42,942 nucleotides of DNA from Clostridia bacterium. Its GTDB lineage: Bacteria; Bacillota; Clostridia; Christensenellales; Aristaeellaceae. The first letter of the stretch is position 1. Every line of letters begins with the position of its first letter. Positions 1 to 7,282 of this stretch are shown piece by piece. A program made the position numbers and the translations under genes. Location: NCBI GenBank assembly GCA_900769875.1, contig CAAGII010000045.1:1-42942 (forward strand). Reading direction: 5' to 3'. Below the pieces are notes generated by a model. The model worked only from the letters and a program-made list of their open reading frames with translations, was not told the DNA's origin and made no database searches.

Positions 1-52
1 CAAACCTGGTAGAATGGTAGCGACCAAACCAACACTCGCCAGGAGGGACAAG

Positions 53-172
53 ATGAGCCAGAAGGATTATAGCACAAAGAAGTGCGAAAAGAAACACCTG
101 AAGGAAAAAGACCGGTATCCAATCGAAGCACTGGTACAGAGGAATCCATCTGCAGCCGCGAATTACTCGTAG
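53..172 (+). pseudogene. IS30-type transposase, N-terminal fragment only
   Basis: Starting at an ATG with a strong AGGAGGG site 5 nt upstream, a 39-codon frame reads like the start of IS30-family transposases: MSQ at the N-terminus, then TKK, KHL and the motif KDRYPIEAL, the usual opening of the N-terminal helix-turn-helix. The similarity stops around residue 30 and the frame ends at TAG after a few unrelated residues, exactly where the sequence becomes the 3' end of the neighbouring binding-protein gene. The catalytic DDE domain is absent. A TAGAAT box at 10-15 could be its old -10. This is a broken insertion sequence remnant. The family call rests on motif memory over about 30 residues. Confidence 0.6.
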
Positions 173-2634
173 CTCAGCAGGCCGCCTTCCTCAGCAACAA
201 ACTCAGCCCACTCGGCGTCGGTGTAGTTGTAGTTCAGCAGCTCCAGACCGCCGAAGCCGTACATGATATTGTAGTCCTCGGTGTAGTAGTTGGCCTGATA
301 GCTCAGCATCTCGCAGTCGGTCATTACGGCCAGCGGGATACGATAGTAGAACTTCATGTAGTTCTCTTCCATCTGAGCCAGGATATCCAGCTTGGTCTCG
401 AAGGACTCCTCGGTGTAGGGGCCGGAGCCAACCATGGACCGGGACCACAGCTGCCAGGTCATGGTCACGTCTTCGCCGTTGACCTTGAAGGTAGCGGTCT
501 CGGACTTGGGATCCCAGGAGCCAGCCTCATAGATGGAGTTCTGATCGGGATCGCAATACATCTGGAAGTTACGGAAGGGATCGAAAGCATCGCCGCCCCA
601 CGCGCCGTAGCCGATGGCATACTCACCGTTTGCAACGTCGTTGTAACGGTTGGGGATGTTGCCGATCTGCTCGAAGGTGATGGTGCCGAAGCCGGAGCCC
701 TCAACCGCAGCGTTGACAAACTTGTTGAGCAGCTCCAGCTGCTTGTTGTCAGGAGGGGTCAGGGCACCCATGGTCCAGCCGATGCGCACATGCACGGGAT
801 CGCCCGCGGTGTACAGACCGGCAGCCACCAGCTCCTCGCAGGCTTCCTTCATCAGCTGCTTCGCCTCGGTGAGGTTGTAGCCGTTGATGGACTGATAGGC
901 GTCCTTCAGGGTCGCATAGGGAGTGCCCTCGCCGTACTTGACGTTATACACATTGCAGATGGCCTGCATGGCGGCGTCGGTGTTGCGGTACTGGGAGTTG
1001 GGGTTGTTGTACGCATCGTAGTAGTACAGGGAGTTCAGCATGCCGTAGACAGGCTTCCAGCCCTCGGTCGCGGTGACGTACTCGTTACGGTCGATGGCCA
1101 GAGACATGGCCTTGCGGAACTTCAGGTTGCTCAGCACCACAGAGTTGGTGTTGCCCTTGGAGTTGTCCATTTCCTTCAGCTTGTCCAGACCGCAGCAGAA
1201 GAAGAAGAACTCGGTGAAGTTCTTGTCAACCTTGTAGAGCTGATCGGAGGTGGAGTAAGCCAGCAGACTCTCGGTGTCGGGAGACCAGGAGGACAGCTCG
1301 CCCTTCAGGAAGGCCTGCTTGGCAGCGGCGGGGTCCTTCACGTCCCACACCACAGAGGTGGTCTGATAGGTCTCGACGTCCTCGCCGTCCACCAGGTAAT
1401 CCAGGAAGGAGGACATGCCCAGCACGGTGCCGTCATCCTGCTTCTGGAAGCCAACCCAGTTCTCGTTCTTCACGAGCACAGCCTGCTTTTCCTTCTGCAG
1501 GCTCGCCAGACGGTACGGGCCGCAGGACATGGTGTTCTCCACGGTGGTGCCATAGTCGGTGGTCACCAGCTTGCCGGTGGTGTCCTTGCCAGCCTCGTAG
1601 TAGGGCTCGTACACCAGCCAGTTGGAGGTCAGGGAGGTCAGGAAACAGTTGAAGTCCAGGTAGTTCTGGGTGACATAGCGGATGGTGTAGTCATCCACCT
1701 TGTAGCAGCCCACGGTGGAATCATAGTCGCACTCGGGGTAGGAGCGCTCGATCACCATGTAGTTGAAGCAGTCAGCCTCGGTCTCGCCCCAGGCGGCGTT
1801 GGTGGTGGTCACGCCAGCCAGCATCGCGAGGGTCTCGTCGGTCAGCGCCACGCGGCCGTTCTCATCCACAACCTCGGACAGCTGAGCCCAGCCGTCCATG
1901 CCGAAGAAGGCTTCACCGTAGGTGTCCACATAGTAGCCCAGGCTGTTGCCGGCGCACCAGGTCAGCGCATCGCGGGTCGCGATGTACACCTTTTCACCGG
2001 CGGCGGTAGTATAGGAGCCGTCCTCGCCCTTGACCATGTCGGCCACAGCGATGTGCTCGTTGCCGTTGTCGAAGTAAGCGTTGTCGCCGGCATAGTAGTA
2101 CTTGTCAGCGCCAGCCACAGCGGACTCGCCGGCATAGTACAGGTTCGCGCGATCGTTCTTCATCGCGGGATCTAGCAGCTGCTTCATGGAGTAGATGTAG
2201 GAGTCGGCGTTGATGGGGGTGCCGTCCTCCCACTTGGCGTTCTCACGCAAGCCGATTTCGAACACGAAGCCGGTCTCGGTCTCCTCGGCGGTCTTGCCCA
2301 CGGGCAGGGTGACGCCGTACTTCACCAGGTCGTCCTGATGCTCGGCGGTCACGTCCTTGGCGTAGGAGGCCATCACATAGATCCACTGACAGGCGCCGTT
2401 CTCGCTGTCATCAATGGTCATGGTGGCAAGAGGAGAGAGGATGTAGCCCAGCATGGCATCGTCCAGGTTCGTCTCCGAGGTATGGGGATTCCAGTTGGTC
2501 GCCAGCGCAGACTTATACATGTGGTAGGTATAAGTCGGCGCTTCGCTTTCTTCGGCCACGCCAACCACGACCATGGATGCCATCATGCAGACAGCCAGAG
2601 CCAGGCACAGCGCGGTTTTCAGCAGCTTGTTCAT
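163..2634 (-). CDS. ABC transporter substrate-binding protein, family 5 (peptide/oligopeptide type), unusually long
   Basis: This encodes 823 residues, well above the roughly 520-600 usual for the family. The start at 2634 is chosen because AAGGAGGG lies just upstream; an in-frame ATG at 2736 has no such site. Residues 1-28 are a signal peptide (MNKLLKTALCLALAVC, then a hydrophobic core ending VGVA). A Cys at 17 is present but the residues before it are not a good lipobox. The family 5 hallmark follows in KWEDGTPINADSYIYSMKQ. The extra length is mainly a Tyr/Asp/Gly-rich insertion after this motif, about residues 150-300. It would capture a peptide or similar ligand outside the cell for an ABC importer. 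No permease is in the window; downstream sequence is lost at the left edge and the IS fragment. Confidence 0.85.
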   Translation of the reverse strand: MNKLLKTALCLALAVCMMASMVVVGVAEESEAPTYTYHMYKSALATNWNPHTSETNLDDAMLGYILSPLATMTIDDSENGACQWIYVMASYAKDVTAEHQDDLVKYGVTLPVGKTAEETETGFVFEIGLRENAKWEDGTPINADSYIYSMKQLLDPAMKNDRANLYYAGESAVAGADKYYYAGDNAYFDNGNEHIAVADMVKGEDGSYTTAAGEKVYIATRDALTWCAGNSLGYYVDTYGEAFFGMDGWAQLSEVVDENGRVALTDETLAMLAGVTTTNAAWGETEADCFNYMVIERSYPECDYDSTVGCYKVDDYTIRYVTQNYLDFNCFLTSLTSNWLVYEPYYEAGKDTTGKLVTTDYGTTVENTMSCGPYRLASLQKEKQAVLVKNENWVGFQKQDDGTVLGMSSFLDYLVDGEDVETYQTTSVVWDVKDPAAAKQAFLKGELSSWSPDTESLLAYSTSDQLYKVDKNFTEFFFFCCGLDKLKEMDNSKGNTNSVVLSNLKFRKAMSLAIDRNEYVTATEGWKPVYGMLNSLYYYDAYNNPNSQYRNTDAAMQAICNVYNVKYGEGTPYATLKDAYQSINGYNLTEAKQLMKEACEELVAAGLYTAGDPVHVRIGWTMGALTPPDNKQLELLNKFVNAAVEGSGFGTITFEQIGNIPNRYNDVANGEYAIGYGAWGGDAFDPFRNFQMYCDPDQNSIYEAGSWDPKSETATFKVNGEDVTMTWQLWSRSMVGSGPYTEESFETKLDILAQMEENYMKFYYRIPLAVMTDCEMLSYQANYYTEDYNIMYGFGGLELLNYNYTDAEWAEFVAEEGGLLSYE

Positions 2635-2726
2635 GGGAAAGCCCTCCTTCATTGAAGTTGTGTGTCCGCCGCGCGGATGGTACACAAAAGCACCGATGGA
2701 CACAGTGTGCCCATTTTGCTTATCAT

Positions 2727-2755
2727 ATTTTATCACATGCAGCGAAACATGTTTA
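2727..2755 (-). promoter_or_regulatory. Probable sigma-A promoter of the family 5 binding-protein gene
   Basis: On the minus strand TAAACA (2755-2750) and TAAAAT (2732-2727) are separated by 17 nt, with a TG dinucleotide extending the -10. It lies about 90 nt upstream of the chosen start codon. The 10-bp palindrome AAACATGTTT (2745-2754) overlaps the -35, and an imperfect palindrome (2697-2713, TGGACACA/TGTGCCCA) lies just downstream. Either could be an operator, which is inference. Confidence 0.4.
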
Positions 2756-2887
2756 CTGCCATTTTCATATTTTGTAACTTTTTCTGGATTTTAACCGGGG
2801 GGCAGACTGCAATATCGCACGTTCCACGCGCCCCGCAGCCGGAGGGATGCGTTTTCGCCGCGCCAAAACCTGCATATGGCCAGCCCG

Positions 2888-3127
2888 TCACCCGTTTTTG
2901 TCAGCACGTTGGCGCACTGCCCCGCTGCATTGCTGATCTGATGAAACGCCGGGCTCGTCTCCAAACAGCATGGGAACGATGCGTCGAACGCACTCGTCCC
3001 AGAATTCCATGTCATGCCCGCCCTCAAATTCGAGGTAATGATGCTTCACGCTTTTTGCGTCAAGGAAGGCGTGCAGATCGCGCGAGCGCTGCAGCAGAAA
3101 ATCCTTTGTGCCGATGGCGAGGAAGAT
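2888..3127 (-). pseudogene. 3' remnant of an alpha/beta-hydrolase esterase gene
   Basis: The minus-strand frame from 3127 to a TGA at 2888 encodes about 79 residues that read like the C-terminus of the tributyrin esterase/S-formylglutathione hydrolase group. FLAIGTKDFLL resembles the strand and loop carrying the catalytic Asp, and FEGGHDMEFWDECVRRIVP carries the catalytic His (GGHDxEFWDE is typical). A stop codon lies directly upstream at 3128-3130, and neither the nucleophile Ser half nor a start codon exists. Homology ends where a low-GC segment begins, so the 5' part was deleted or replaced. It is unlikely to be functional. Confidence 0.65.
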
Positions 3128-3136
3128 TTACTGAGA

Positions 3137-3160
3137 CCGCAAGCCCGCCAAGGCTTGCGG
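3137..3160 (+). terminator. Hairpin at the junction of the esterase remnant and the low-GC patch
   Basis: CCGCAAGCC and GGCTTGCGG form a perfect 9-bp stem with loop CGCCAA, followed by TTTCTTGTTCT. It looks like an intrinsic terminator pointing right, but no intact plus-strand gene precedes it. It may be the terminator of something deleted, or the end of the acquired segment. Confidence 0.5.
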
Positions 3161-3183
3161 TTTCTTGTTCTGCGTGATAGAAT
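3155..3183 (+). promoter_or_regulatory. Possible promoter of the small membrane-protein gene
   Basis: TTGCGG (3155-3160) and TAGAAT (3178-3183) are separated by 17 nt, 40 nt before the ATG at 3223. The -35 overlaps the right arm of the hairpin. The match to consensus is good for the -10 and poor for the -35. Confidence 0.35.
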
Positions 3184-3222
3184 GAAAGCGATAAACTCGA
3201 ATCTGATAGGGAGTGTGATTGT

Positions 3223-3453
3223 ATGAAAAGAGCAGTGATAGGTGGATTTCTTTCCCTAATAGGTAGCATTTGGACTTTGGCGATTGTTTTTATCGCAGGC
3301 AACAATCTCGTTACCTCTTGGGACACTAAACTTGGAAGATTTTTGTCAACGATAATTGAGATGGACTTGACGTTGCTGTTTGCCTTCTCTGTTGTGTTTA
3401 TTGTGCTTGGTATTATCTTAATGACAGTTGAATTGTTCTGCAAAGAGAAGTGA
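3223..3453 (+). CDS. Small hypothetical two-helix membrane protein in a low-GC patch
   Basis: The product is 76 residues with two clear hydrophobic helices: about residues 4-25 (VIGGFLSLIGSIWTLAIVFI) and 48-70 (LTLLFAFSVVFIVLGIILM). A short polar segment joins them and the tail is KEK. AGGGAG lies 9 nt before the ATG. Base composition is strikingly AT-richer than all neighbours, with AT-ending codons, suggesting recent transfer. An intrinsic terminator follows at 3547. I do not recognise a named family; small proteins of this shape occur in gut Firmicutes, but a function cannot be assigned. Confidence 0.65.
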   Translation: MKRAVIGGFLSLIGSIWTLAIVFIAGNNLVTSWDTKLGRFLSTIIEMDLTLLFAFSVVFIVLGIILMTVELFCKEK

Positions 3454-3546
3454 GCAAATTCCAATTTATCGAGCAGCCACAGACCACAGGAGGGCGCAAT
3501 GATACGCACCATTTCGGTGCATTGCACTTGTGGGGCGCATAAGCAA

Positions 3547-3583
3547 ACGAGCATCCGGCATGTTCACCGGATGCTCGTCTTTT
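3547..3583 (+). terminator. Intrinsic terminator after the small membrane-protein gene
   Basis: A perfect 12-bp stem (ACGAGCATCCGG / CCGGATGCTCGT) with an 8-nt loop is followed by CTTTTC on the plus strand. It closes the unit that starts near 3155. Confidence 0.7.
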
Positions 3584-3649
3584 CTCGTAGTGGGATAAAA
3601 TGTTCCTTAACAACCCTCCCGCCAGGTTGGCCATGATGCGTTTCTCCCT

Positions 3650-4507
3650 TCACAGCTGGTTCTTCAGCGTCTCGCGGCACTGCCTGAGGTAGCGCAGCGC
3701 ATTGATCTGCCCCTCCATTTCGCGATCATCGCGGAAAACAGGGTCGTGGTAACCCTCAATGGTGATGCTTCCCTGATACCCGTGGTGGAGCAGCAGCGCC
3801 ATAATCCGCGTCCAGTCGCTGTCCCCCAGCCCGGGAAAGCGATGGTCGCAGTAATGCTGCCCGAACCATGCGCCGTATCTGCGCACATGCTCCATGTCGA
3901 TCTTCGCATCCTTGCCGTGTACATGGAAGATTCTGGGCGTCCAGCGTTCCAGCTGGTCATAGACGTCAATGAACTGCTCCATCTGGTGCGACGGCTCCCA
4001 TGTCAGCCCCAGCGCATCGCTCCCCACCGCGTCAAACATCATTTCCCACGCGCCCGGACAGAAGCCGATGTTCTTCACCGCGCGATACCAGAAGCCGTCA
4101 CAGTGCGCGTTCTCGATCCCGATTTTCACGCCGCGATCCTCCGCGCGCCGTGTCAGTTCGCCAAACACCCCTGAAAAACGCTCCATCGCAGCGAAAACGG
4201 GCGCGCCGTCCAGCGCTCCGGCAAAGGTGGATACCACCGGCGCGCCGAAAAGCGGCGCGCACTCGATGCAGCGCTCCACCTCCGCGCGCTGCCACTCGTC
4301 CGCCAGAGGATTGACATATACGCCGATGGCTGACACCGTGACGCGCCCTGCCATCATATCGCGGGCGCGCTCCGCCAGCGCTTCAAGCTCCGTGTCCCGA
4401 AGTCCCTGGTCAAAATACACCTCGATCGTTTCAAAGCCGGCCTCCATCACGGACGGAAGCTCATCAAGCAACCGTTCGCCCTTGACACACGTTCCGATGT
4501 TCAGCAT
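3650..4507 (-). CDS. Sugar phosphate isomerase/epimerase-like TIM-barrel protein
   Basis: The product is 285 residues. The start at 4507 is set by AAAGGAGC 5 nt upstream of ATG (MLNIGTCVKGERLL); upstream in-frame codons lack a site. It has the xylose isomerase-like (AP endonuclease 2) barrel pattern: VMEAGFETIEVYF near the N-terminus, KIGIENAH in the middle (Glu ligand), LTWEPSHQ (metal-type Glu/His), FHVHGKDAKID (His-x-His plus Lys/Asp), and SITIEGYHDPVFRDD near the end (Glu). These residues match the divalent-metal site of the family. The substrate cannot be inferred; such enzymes epimerise or isomerise free or phosphorylated sugars, or inositol derivatives. The gene stands alone between an acquired patch and the aro operon, which is divergent from it. 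Confidence 0.8.
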   Translation of the reverse strand: MLNIGTCVKGERLLDELPSVMEAGFETIEVYFDQGLRDTELEALAERARDMMAGRVTVSAIGVYVNPLADEWQRAEVERCIECAPLFGAPVVSTFAGALDGAPVFAAMERFSGVFGELTRRAEDRGVKIGIENAHCDGFWYRAVKNIGFCPGAWEMMFDAVGSDALGLTWEPSHQMEQFIDVYDQLERWTPRIFHVHGKDAKIDMEHVRRYGAWFGQHYCDHRFPGLGDSDWTRIMALLLHHGYQGSITIEGYHDPVFRDDREMEGQINALRYLRQCRETLKNQL

Positions 4508-4635
4508 ATGCGCTCCTTTGCCCGGCATGATGCGGGTCTGTCCTTTTGCTTCCATTATATATGATGCGCGCGGATTTGCAAGGAGGGATTTCCCATCTGC
4601 CGCACCGCGCCGAATGTACTCCTTTTGTACTTCGC

Positions 4636-4664
4636 TTGACACGGGGACGCGCCGCGCCTATAAT
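4636..4664 (+). promoter_or_regulatory. Consensus sigma-A promoter of the aro operon
   Basis: A perfect TTGACA (4636-4641) and perfect TATAAT (4659-4664) are separated by exactly 17 nt. Transcription would begin near 4671, about 50 nt before the leader-peptide ATG. A promoter this strong is consistent with control by attenuation downstream and not by weak initiation. Confidence 0.9.
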
Positions 4665-4718
4665 GGGTACAGACAAGCGGAAGGCTTGGGTCACTCCATC
4701 GTCAACAGGAGGCACGTT

Positions 4719-4787
4719 ATGCTGCATCAGGCGACCTTTACGTTTACGTTCCCGGTCGGTGAATACCGTACCGGGCTTTCAGCGTGA
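4719..4787 (+). CDS. Aromatic leader peptide of the aroF-aroB operon
   Basis: A 22-codon frame starts at ATG with a perfect AGGAGG 6 nt upstream and stops at TGA. It has three Phe codons at positions 7, 9 and 11 alternating with Thr, and a Tyr at 16. It lies between a consensus promoter and an intrinsic terminator that precedes the DAHP synthase gene. This is the layout of ribosome-mediated attenuation: slow translation at the Phe codons when charged tRNA-Phe is short should favour an antiterminated transcript. The alternative is that it is a chance ORF, but site, position and composition together argue against that. Confidence 0.75.
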   Translation: MLHQATFTFTFPVGEYRTGLSA

Positions 4788-4811
4788 CGTAAAGGGCGAT
4801 CGCCGGTTTGG

Positions 4812-4864
4812 CGTATCCGGTGCCGATAGGATGCGGAGGCTCTTTGCGGAGTCTCCGTTTTTTT
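4812..4864 (+). promoter_or_regulatory. Transcription attenuator: intrinsic terminator with possible antiterminator before aroF
   Basis: CGGAGGCTC (4834-4842) pairs over 9 bp, with one G-U, with GAGTCTCCG (4849-4857) around loop TTTGCG. Seven T residues follow (4858-4864). This is a full intrinsic terminator 41 nt before the aroF ATG and 47 nt after the leader-peptide stop. An alternative hairpin, CGTATCC (4812-4818) with GGATGCG (4829-4835), overlaps the base of the terminator by two bases and could act as an antiterminator or pause structure. That second pairing is weak and inferred. Confidence 0.75.
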
Positions 4865-4905
4865 CCGCAAACATTCCGGAAAGCGCATGAAAGGAGCAAA
4901 ACACC

Positions 4906-5922
4906 ATGATTATCGTACTCAAGCAGGGCACGCCGCAAGCCGAGATCGATCAGGTCGCAGAGCTGATTACAGGGCAGGGGCTGAGCGTCAATCCGATCAT
5001 CGGTTCCGACATCACCATTCTGGGTCTGATCGGCGATACCAGCCGCGTCGACCCCACACAGCTGGAGTCCTTCCACTGTGTGGAGCGCATCATGAAGGTG
5101 GCCGAGCCCTTCAAGAAAGCGAACCGCATGTTCCACCCCGGCAACAGCGAGGTACGCGTCACAGATGACACGACGGTGGGCGGCAAGCGCCTTGCGGTGA
5201 TGGCAGGCCCCTGCTCGGTGGAGAGCCGCGACCAGATCGTGACCGTCGCCAGGGCCGTGAAGGCGAGCGGCGCCAACGTGCTGCGCGGCGGCGCCTTCAA
5301 GCCCCGCACCAGCCCCTATGCCTTTCAGGGGCTCAAATACGAGGGGCTGGAGCTGCTCAAGGCCGCCCGTGAGGAAACCGGGCTGCCCATCGTGTCCGAG
5401 CTGATGAGCCCCTACGATATCGACCGCTTTGTAGACGACGTGGACATCATTCAGGTCGGCGCGCGCAACATGCAGAATTTCGATCTGCTCAAGCTGCTGG
5501 GACAGACCCGCAAGCCCATCCTCCTCAAGCGCGGTCTGAGCGCCACCATCGAGGAGTGGCTAATGAGCGCCGAATATCTGATGGCCGGCGGCAATGAAAA
5601 CATCATTCTGTGCGAGCGCGGCATCCGCACCTTTGAAACCTATACGCGCAACACCGTGGATCTGAGCGCGATCCTCGCCGTGAAGAAAATGAGCCATCTG
5701 CCGGTGCTGGTCGATCCCAGCCATGGCACGGGAAAGCGCTTCATGGTGCCGCCCATGGCACGCGCCGCGATCGCCGTGGGCGCGGACGGATTGATGATCG
5801 AGGTGCACAACGATCCCCAGCACGCGCTGTGCGATGGCCAGCAGTCCATTACGCCCGATGATTTCGATGGCGTGATGAAGGAAATCCGTACCATCGCAGC
5901 CTGCGTGGGCCGCGAAATCTGA
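4906..5922 (+). CDS. aroF: 3-deoxy-7-phosphoheptulonate (DAHP) synthase, type I-beta with N-terminal ferredoxin-like domain
   Basis: Condenses phosphoenolpyruvate and erythrose 4-phosphate to DAHP, the first step of the shikimate pathway. The product is 338 residues. Residues 1-70 (MIIVLKQGTPQAEIDQV onward) are the ferredoxin-like regulatory domain found in Thermotoga-type enzymes, where Phe/Tyr bind for feedback inhibition. The barrel follows, with VMAGPCSVES, RGGAFKPRTSPYAFQG, QVGARNMQNF, ILLKRGL, VDPSHGTG and IEVHNDP. These include the PEP-binding Lys/Arg residues and the Cys, His, Glu and Asp metal ligands of the family. AAGGAG lies upstream. aroB follows after 22 nt. Control is probably by leader-peptide attenuation plus feedback through the N-terminal domain. 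Confidence 0.95.
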   Translation: MIIVLKQGTPQAEIDQVAELITGQGLSVNPIIGSDITILGLIGDTSRVDPTQLESFHCVERIMKVAEPFKKANRMFHPGNSEVRVTDDTTVGGKRLAVMAGPCSVESRDQIVTVARAVKASGANVLRGGAFKPRTSPYAFQGLKYEGLELLKAAREETGLPIVSELMSPYDIDRFVDDVDIIQVGARNMQNFDLLKLLGQTRKPILLKRGLSATIEEWLMSAEYLMAGGNENIILCERGIRTFETYTRNTVDLSAILAVKKMSHLPVLVDPSHGTGKRFMVPPMARAAIAVGADGLMIEVHNDPQHALCDGQQSITPDDFDGVMKEIRTIAACVGREI

Positions 5923-5944
5923 AAAGCATCAGGGAGGACGGGTT

Positions 5945-7018
5945 ATGCATACCATCACGGTCGCGCTGGGTGAAAGGAGCTATCCCATTCATATCGGCGC
6001 AGGGCTGCTGGACACAGCGGGCACGCACATCCATCAGGCGCTTGGCGGGTGCACCGCCGCCATCGTTACCGACGATCATGTCGCGCCGCTCTACCTGGAG
6101 CGAGTGGAGCGCTCTTGCCGGGAAGCGGGGCTGCGGTGCGCAGCCATTGTGCTGCCCCACGGCGAGCGCACCAAGTGCCTTGACAGTCTGCAAAGGCTGT
6201 ACGCCTTCTTCTGCGAGCAGCATCTGACAAGGCGCGACTGCGTGGTCGCGCTGGGCGGCGGCGTGATGGGCGATCTTGCGGGACTTGCCGCCGCCACCTA
6301 TCTGCGAGGCGTGCGGTTTGTGCAGATCCCGACGACGCTGCTGGCGCAGGTGGATTCCTCCGTGGGCGGCAAGGTCGCGGTGGATCTGCCGCAGGGCAAG
6401 AACCTGGTTGGCGCCTTCTGGCAGCCCAGGCTGGTGCTGTGCGACCCGACGGCGCTTTGCACGCTCACGGAGGATTACTGGCGCGACGGGCTTGGCGAAG
6501 TCGTCAAGTACGGTTGCATCGGCGATCAGGCGCTCTTTACGCTGCTGGAGCAGTGCGCGCCCGGCGGACGGGAGGCGCTGATGCGGTCGATGGACGACAT
6601 CCTCACCCACTGCATCACCTACAAGGCGGAGGTGGTGCAGCGGGACGAGCGCGATACCGGGCTTCGCATGACGCTGAACTTTGGGCATACCATCGCGCAT
6701 GCCGTGGAGGTCTGCCAGCACTATGACGGACTGCGCCACGGCGAGGCGGTCGCGGTCGGTATGAGCGTGATCACACGCCTGACCGAGCGGCGCGGTATGA
6801 CCAAACCCGGCACAGCCCACCGGCTGGATGCGCTGCTGGACGCGCTTGCGCTCCCACGGGCGCTGCCCGATCTTCCCGAGGAAGCGCTGATCGCGGCCAT
6901 GGGCTTGGACAAAAAGAGCCTTGGCGCGACGCTCCGCGTGATTGTGCTGGATGAAATCGGCGTTTGCCGCATTCACACAACCGATGCGCAGTTCTTCAGC
7001 GGCATGAGCCGCGTGTAA
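5945..7018 (+). CDS. aroB: 3-dehydroquinate synthase
   Basis: Converts DAHP to 3-dehydroquinate in the shikimate pathway, using NAD and a divalent metal in the cytoplasm. The product is 357 residues, normal for the family. Visible are ALGGGVMGDLAGLAAATY (nucleotide-binding Gly-rich stretch), QIPTTLLAQVDSSVGGKVAV, GLGEVVKYG (metal Glu), LNFGHTIAHAVE (metal His) and LRHGEAVAVGM (metal His). The start is ATG with GGAG about 8 nt upstream. It is cotranscribed with aroF and followed by an intrinsic terminator, so this is a two-gene operon without the rest of the pathway. Confidence 0.95.
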   Translation: MHTITVALGERSYPIHIGAGLLDTAGTHIHQALGGCTAAIVTDDHVAPLYLERVERSCREAGLRCAAIVLPHGERTKCLDSLQRLYAFFCEQHLTRRDCVVALGGGVMGDLAGLAAATYLRGVRFVQIPTTLLAQVDSSVGGKVAVDLPQGKNLVGAFWQPRLVLCDPTALCTLTEDYWRDGLGEVVKYGCIGDQALFTLLEQCAPGGREALMRSMDDILTHCITYKAEVVQRDERDTGLRMTLNFGHTIAHAVEVCQHYDGLRHGEAVAVGMSVITRLTERRGMTKPGTAHRLDALLDALALPRALPDLPEEALIAAMGLDKKSLGATLRVIVLDEIGVCRIHTTDAQFFSGMSRV

Positions 7019-7040
7019 AAGCGACAAAATTTCGCCATAT

Positions 7041-7073
7041 ACGCCGCAGGGACTTTTCTCCCGCGGCGTTTTT
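7041..7073 (+). terminator. Intrinsic terminator after aroB
   Basis: ACGCCGC and GCGGCGT pair, continued by GGGA/TCCC after one bulged A, with a 6-nt loop and a run of five T. It lies 22 nt after the aroB stop. A TATAAT at 7077-7082 just beyond has no convincing -35. Confidence 0.8.
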
Positions 7074-7282
7074 CGATATAATGAAGCTGTGCATGCCCTA
7101 CGCAAGGGTACGCTGCCGCGTGTCCCCTGCCCCCTTTTGATGGATAGAATCACAAGCGCCTGCGCATGATACGTGATGTCAGACGCTTCCCCTCCCCCCT
7201 TGACAGCAATTGGATGCAGGGTTTCTGCCGTATGCGGCGTTATGCTGTCGGATTTGTTTTCTCAGCCGCGCAAGGAGGTCTT

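Noticed and set aside
82..2175. A 697-codon plus-strand open frame antisense to the binding-protein gene
   Set aside because: It has no ribosome site and a low-complexity Val/Gly/His/Leu composition typical of the reverse of GC-rich coding DNA. The minus-strand gene has a signal peptide and family motifs.
3499..3636. A 45-codon plus-strand frame with AGGAGGG upstream
   Set aside because: The frame runs through the terminator stem of the previous gene and its sequence resembles nothing I know. It is mentioned only in the finding on the low-GC module.
7200..7236. A perfect TTGACA upstream of the SpoIID-type gene
   Set aside because: No -10 hexamer lies at 16-18 nt; the nearest TATGCG is 25 nt away.
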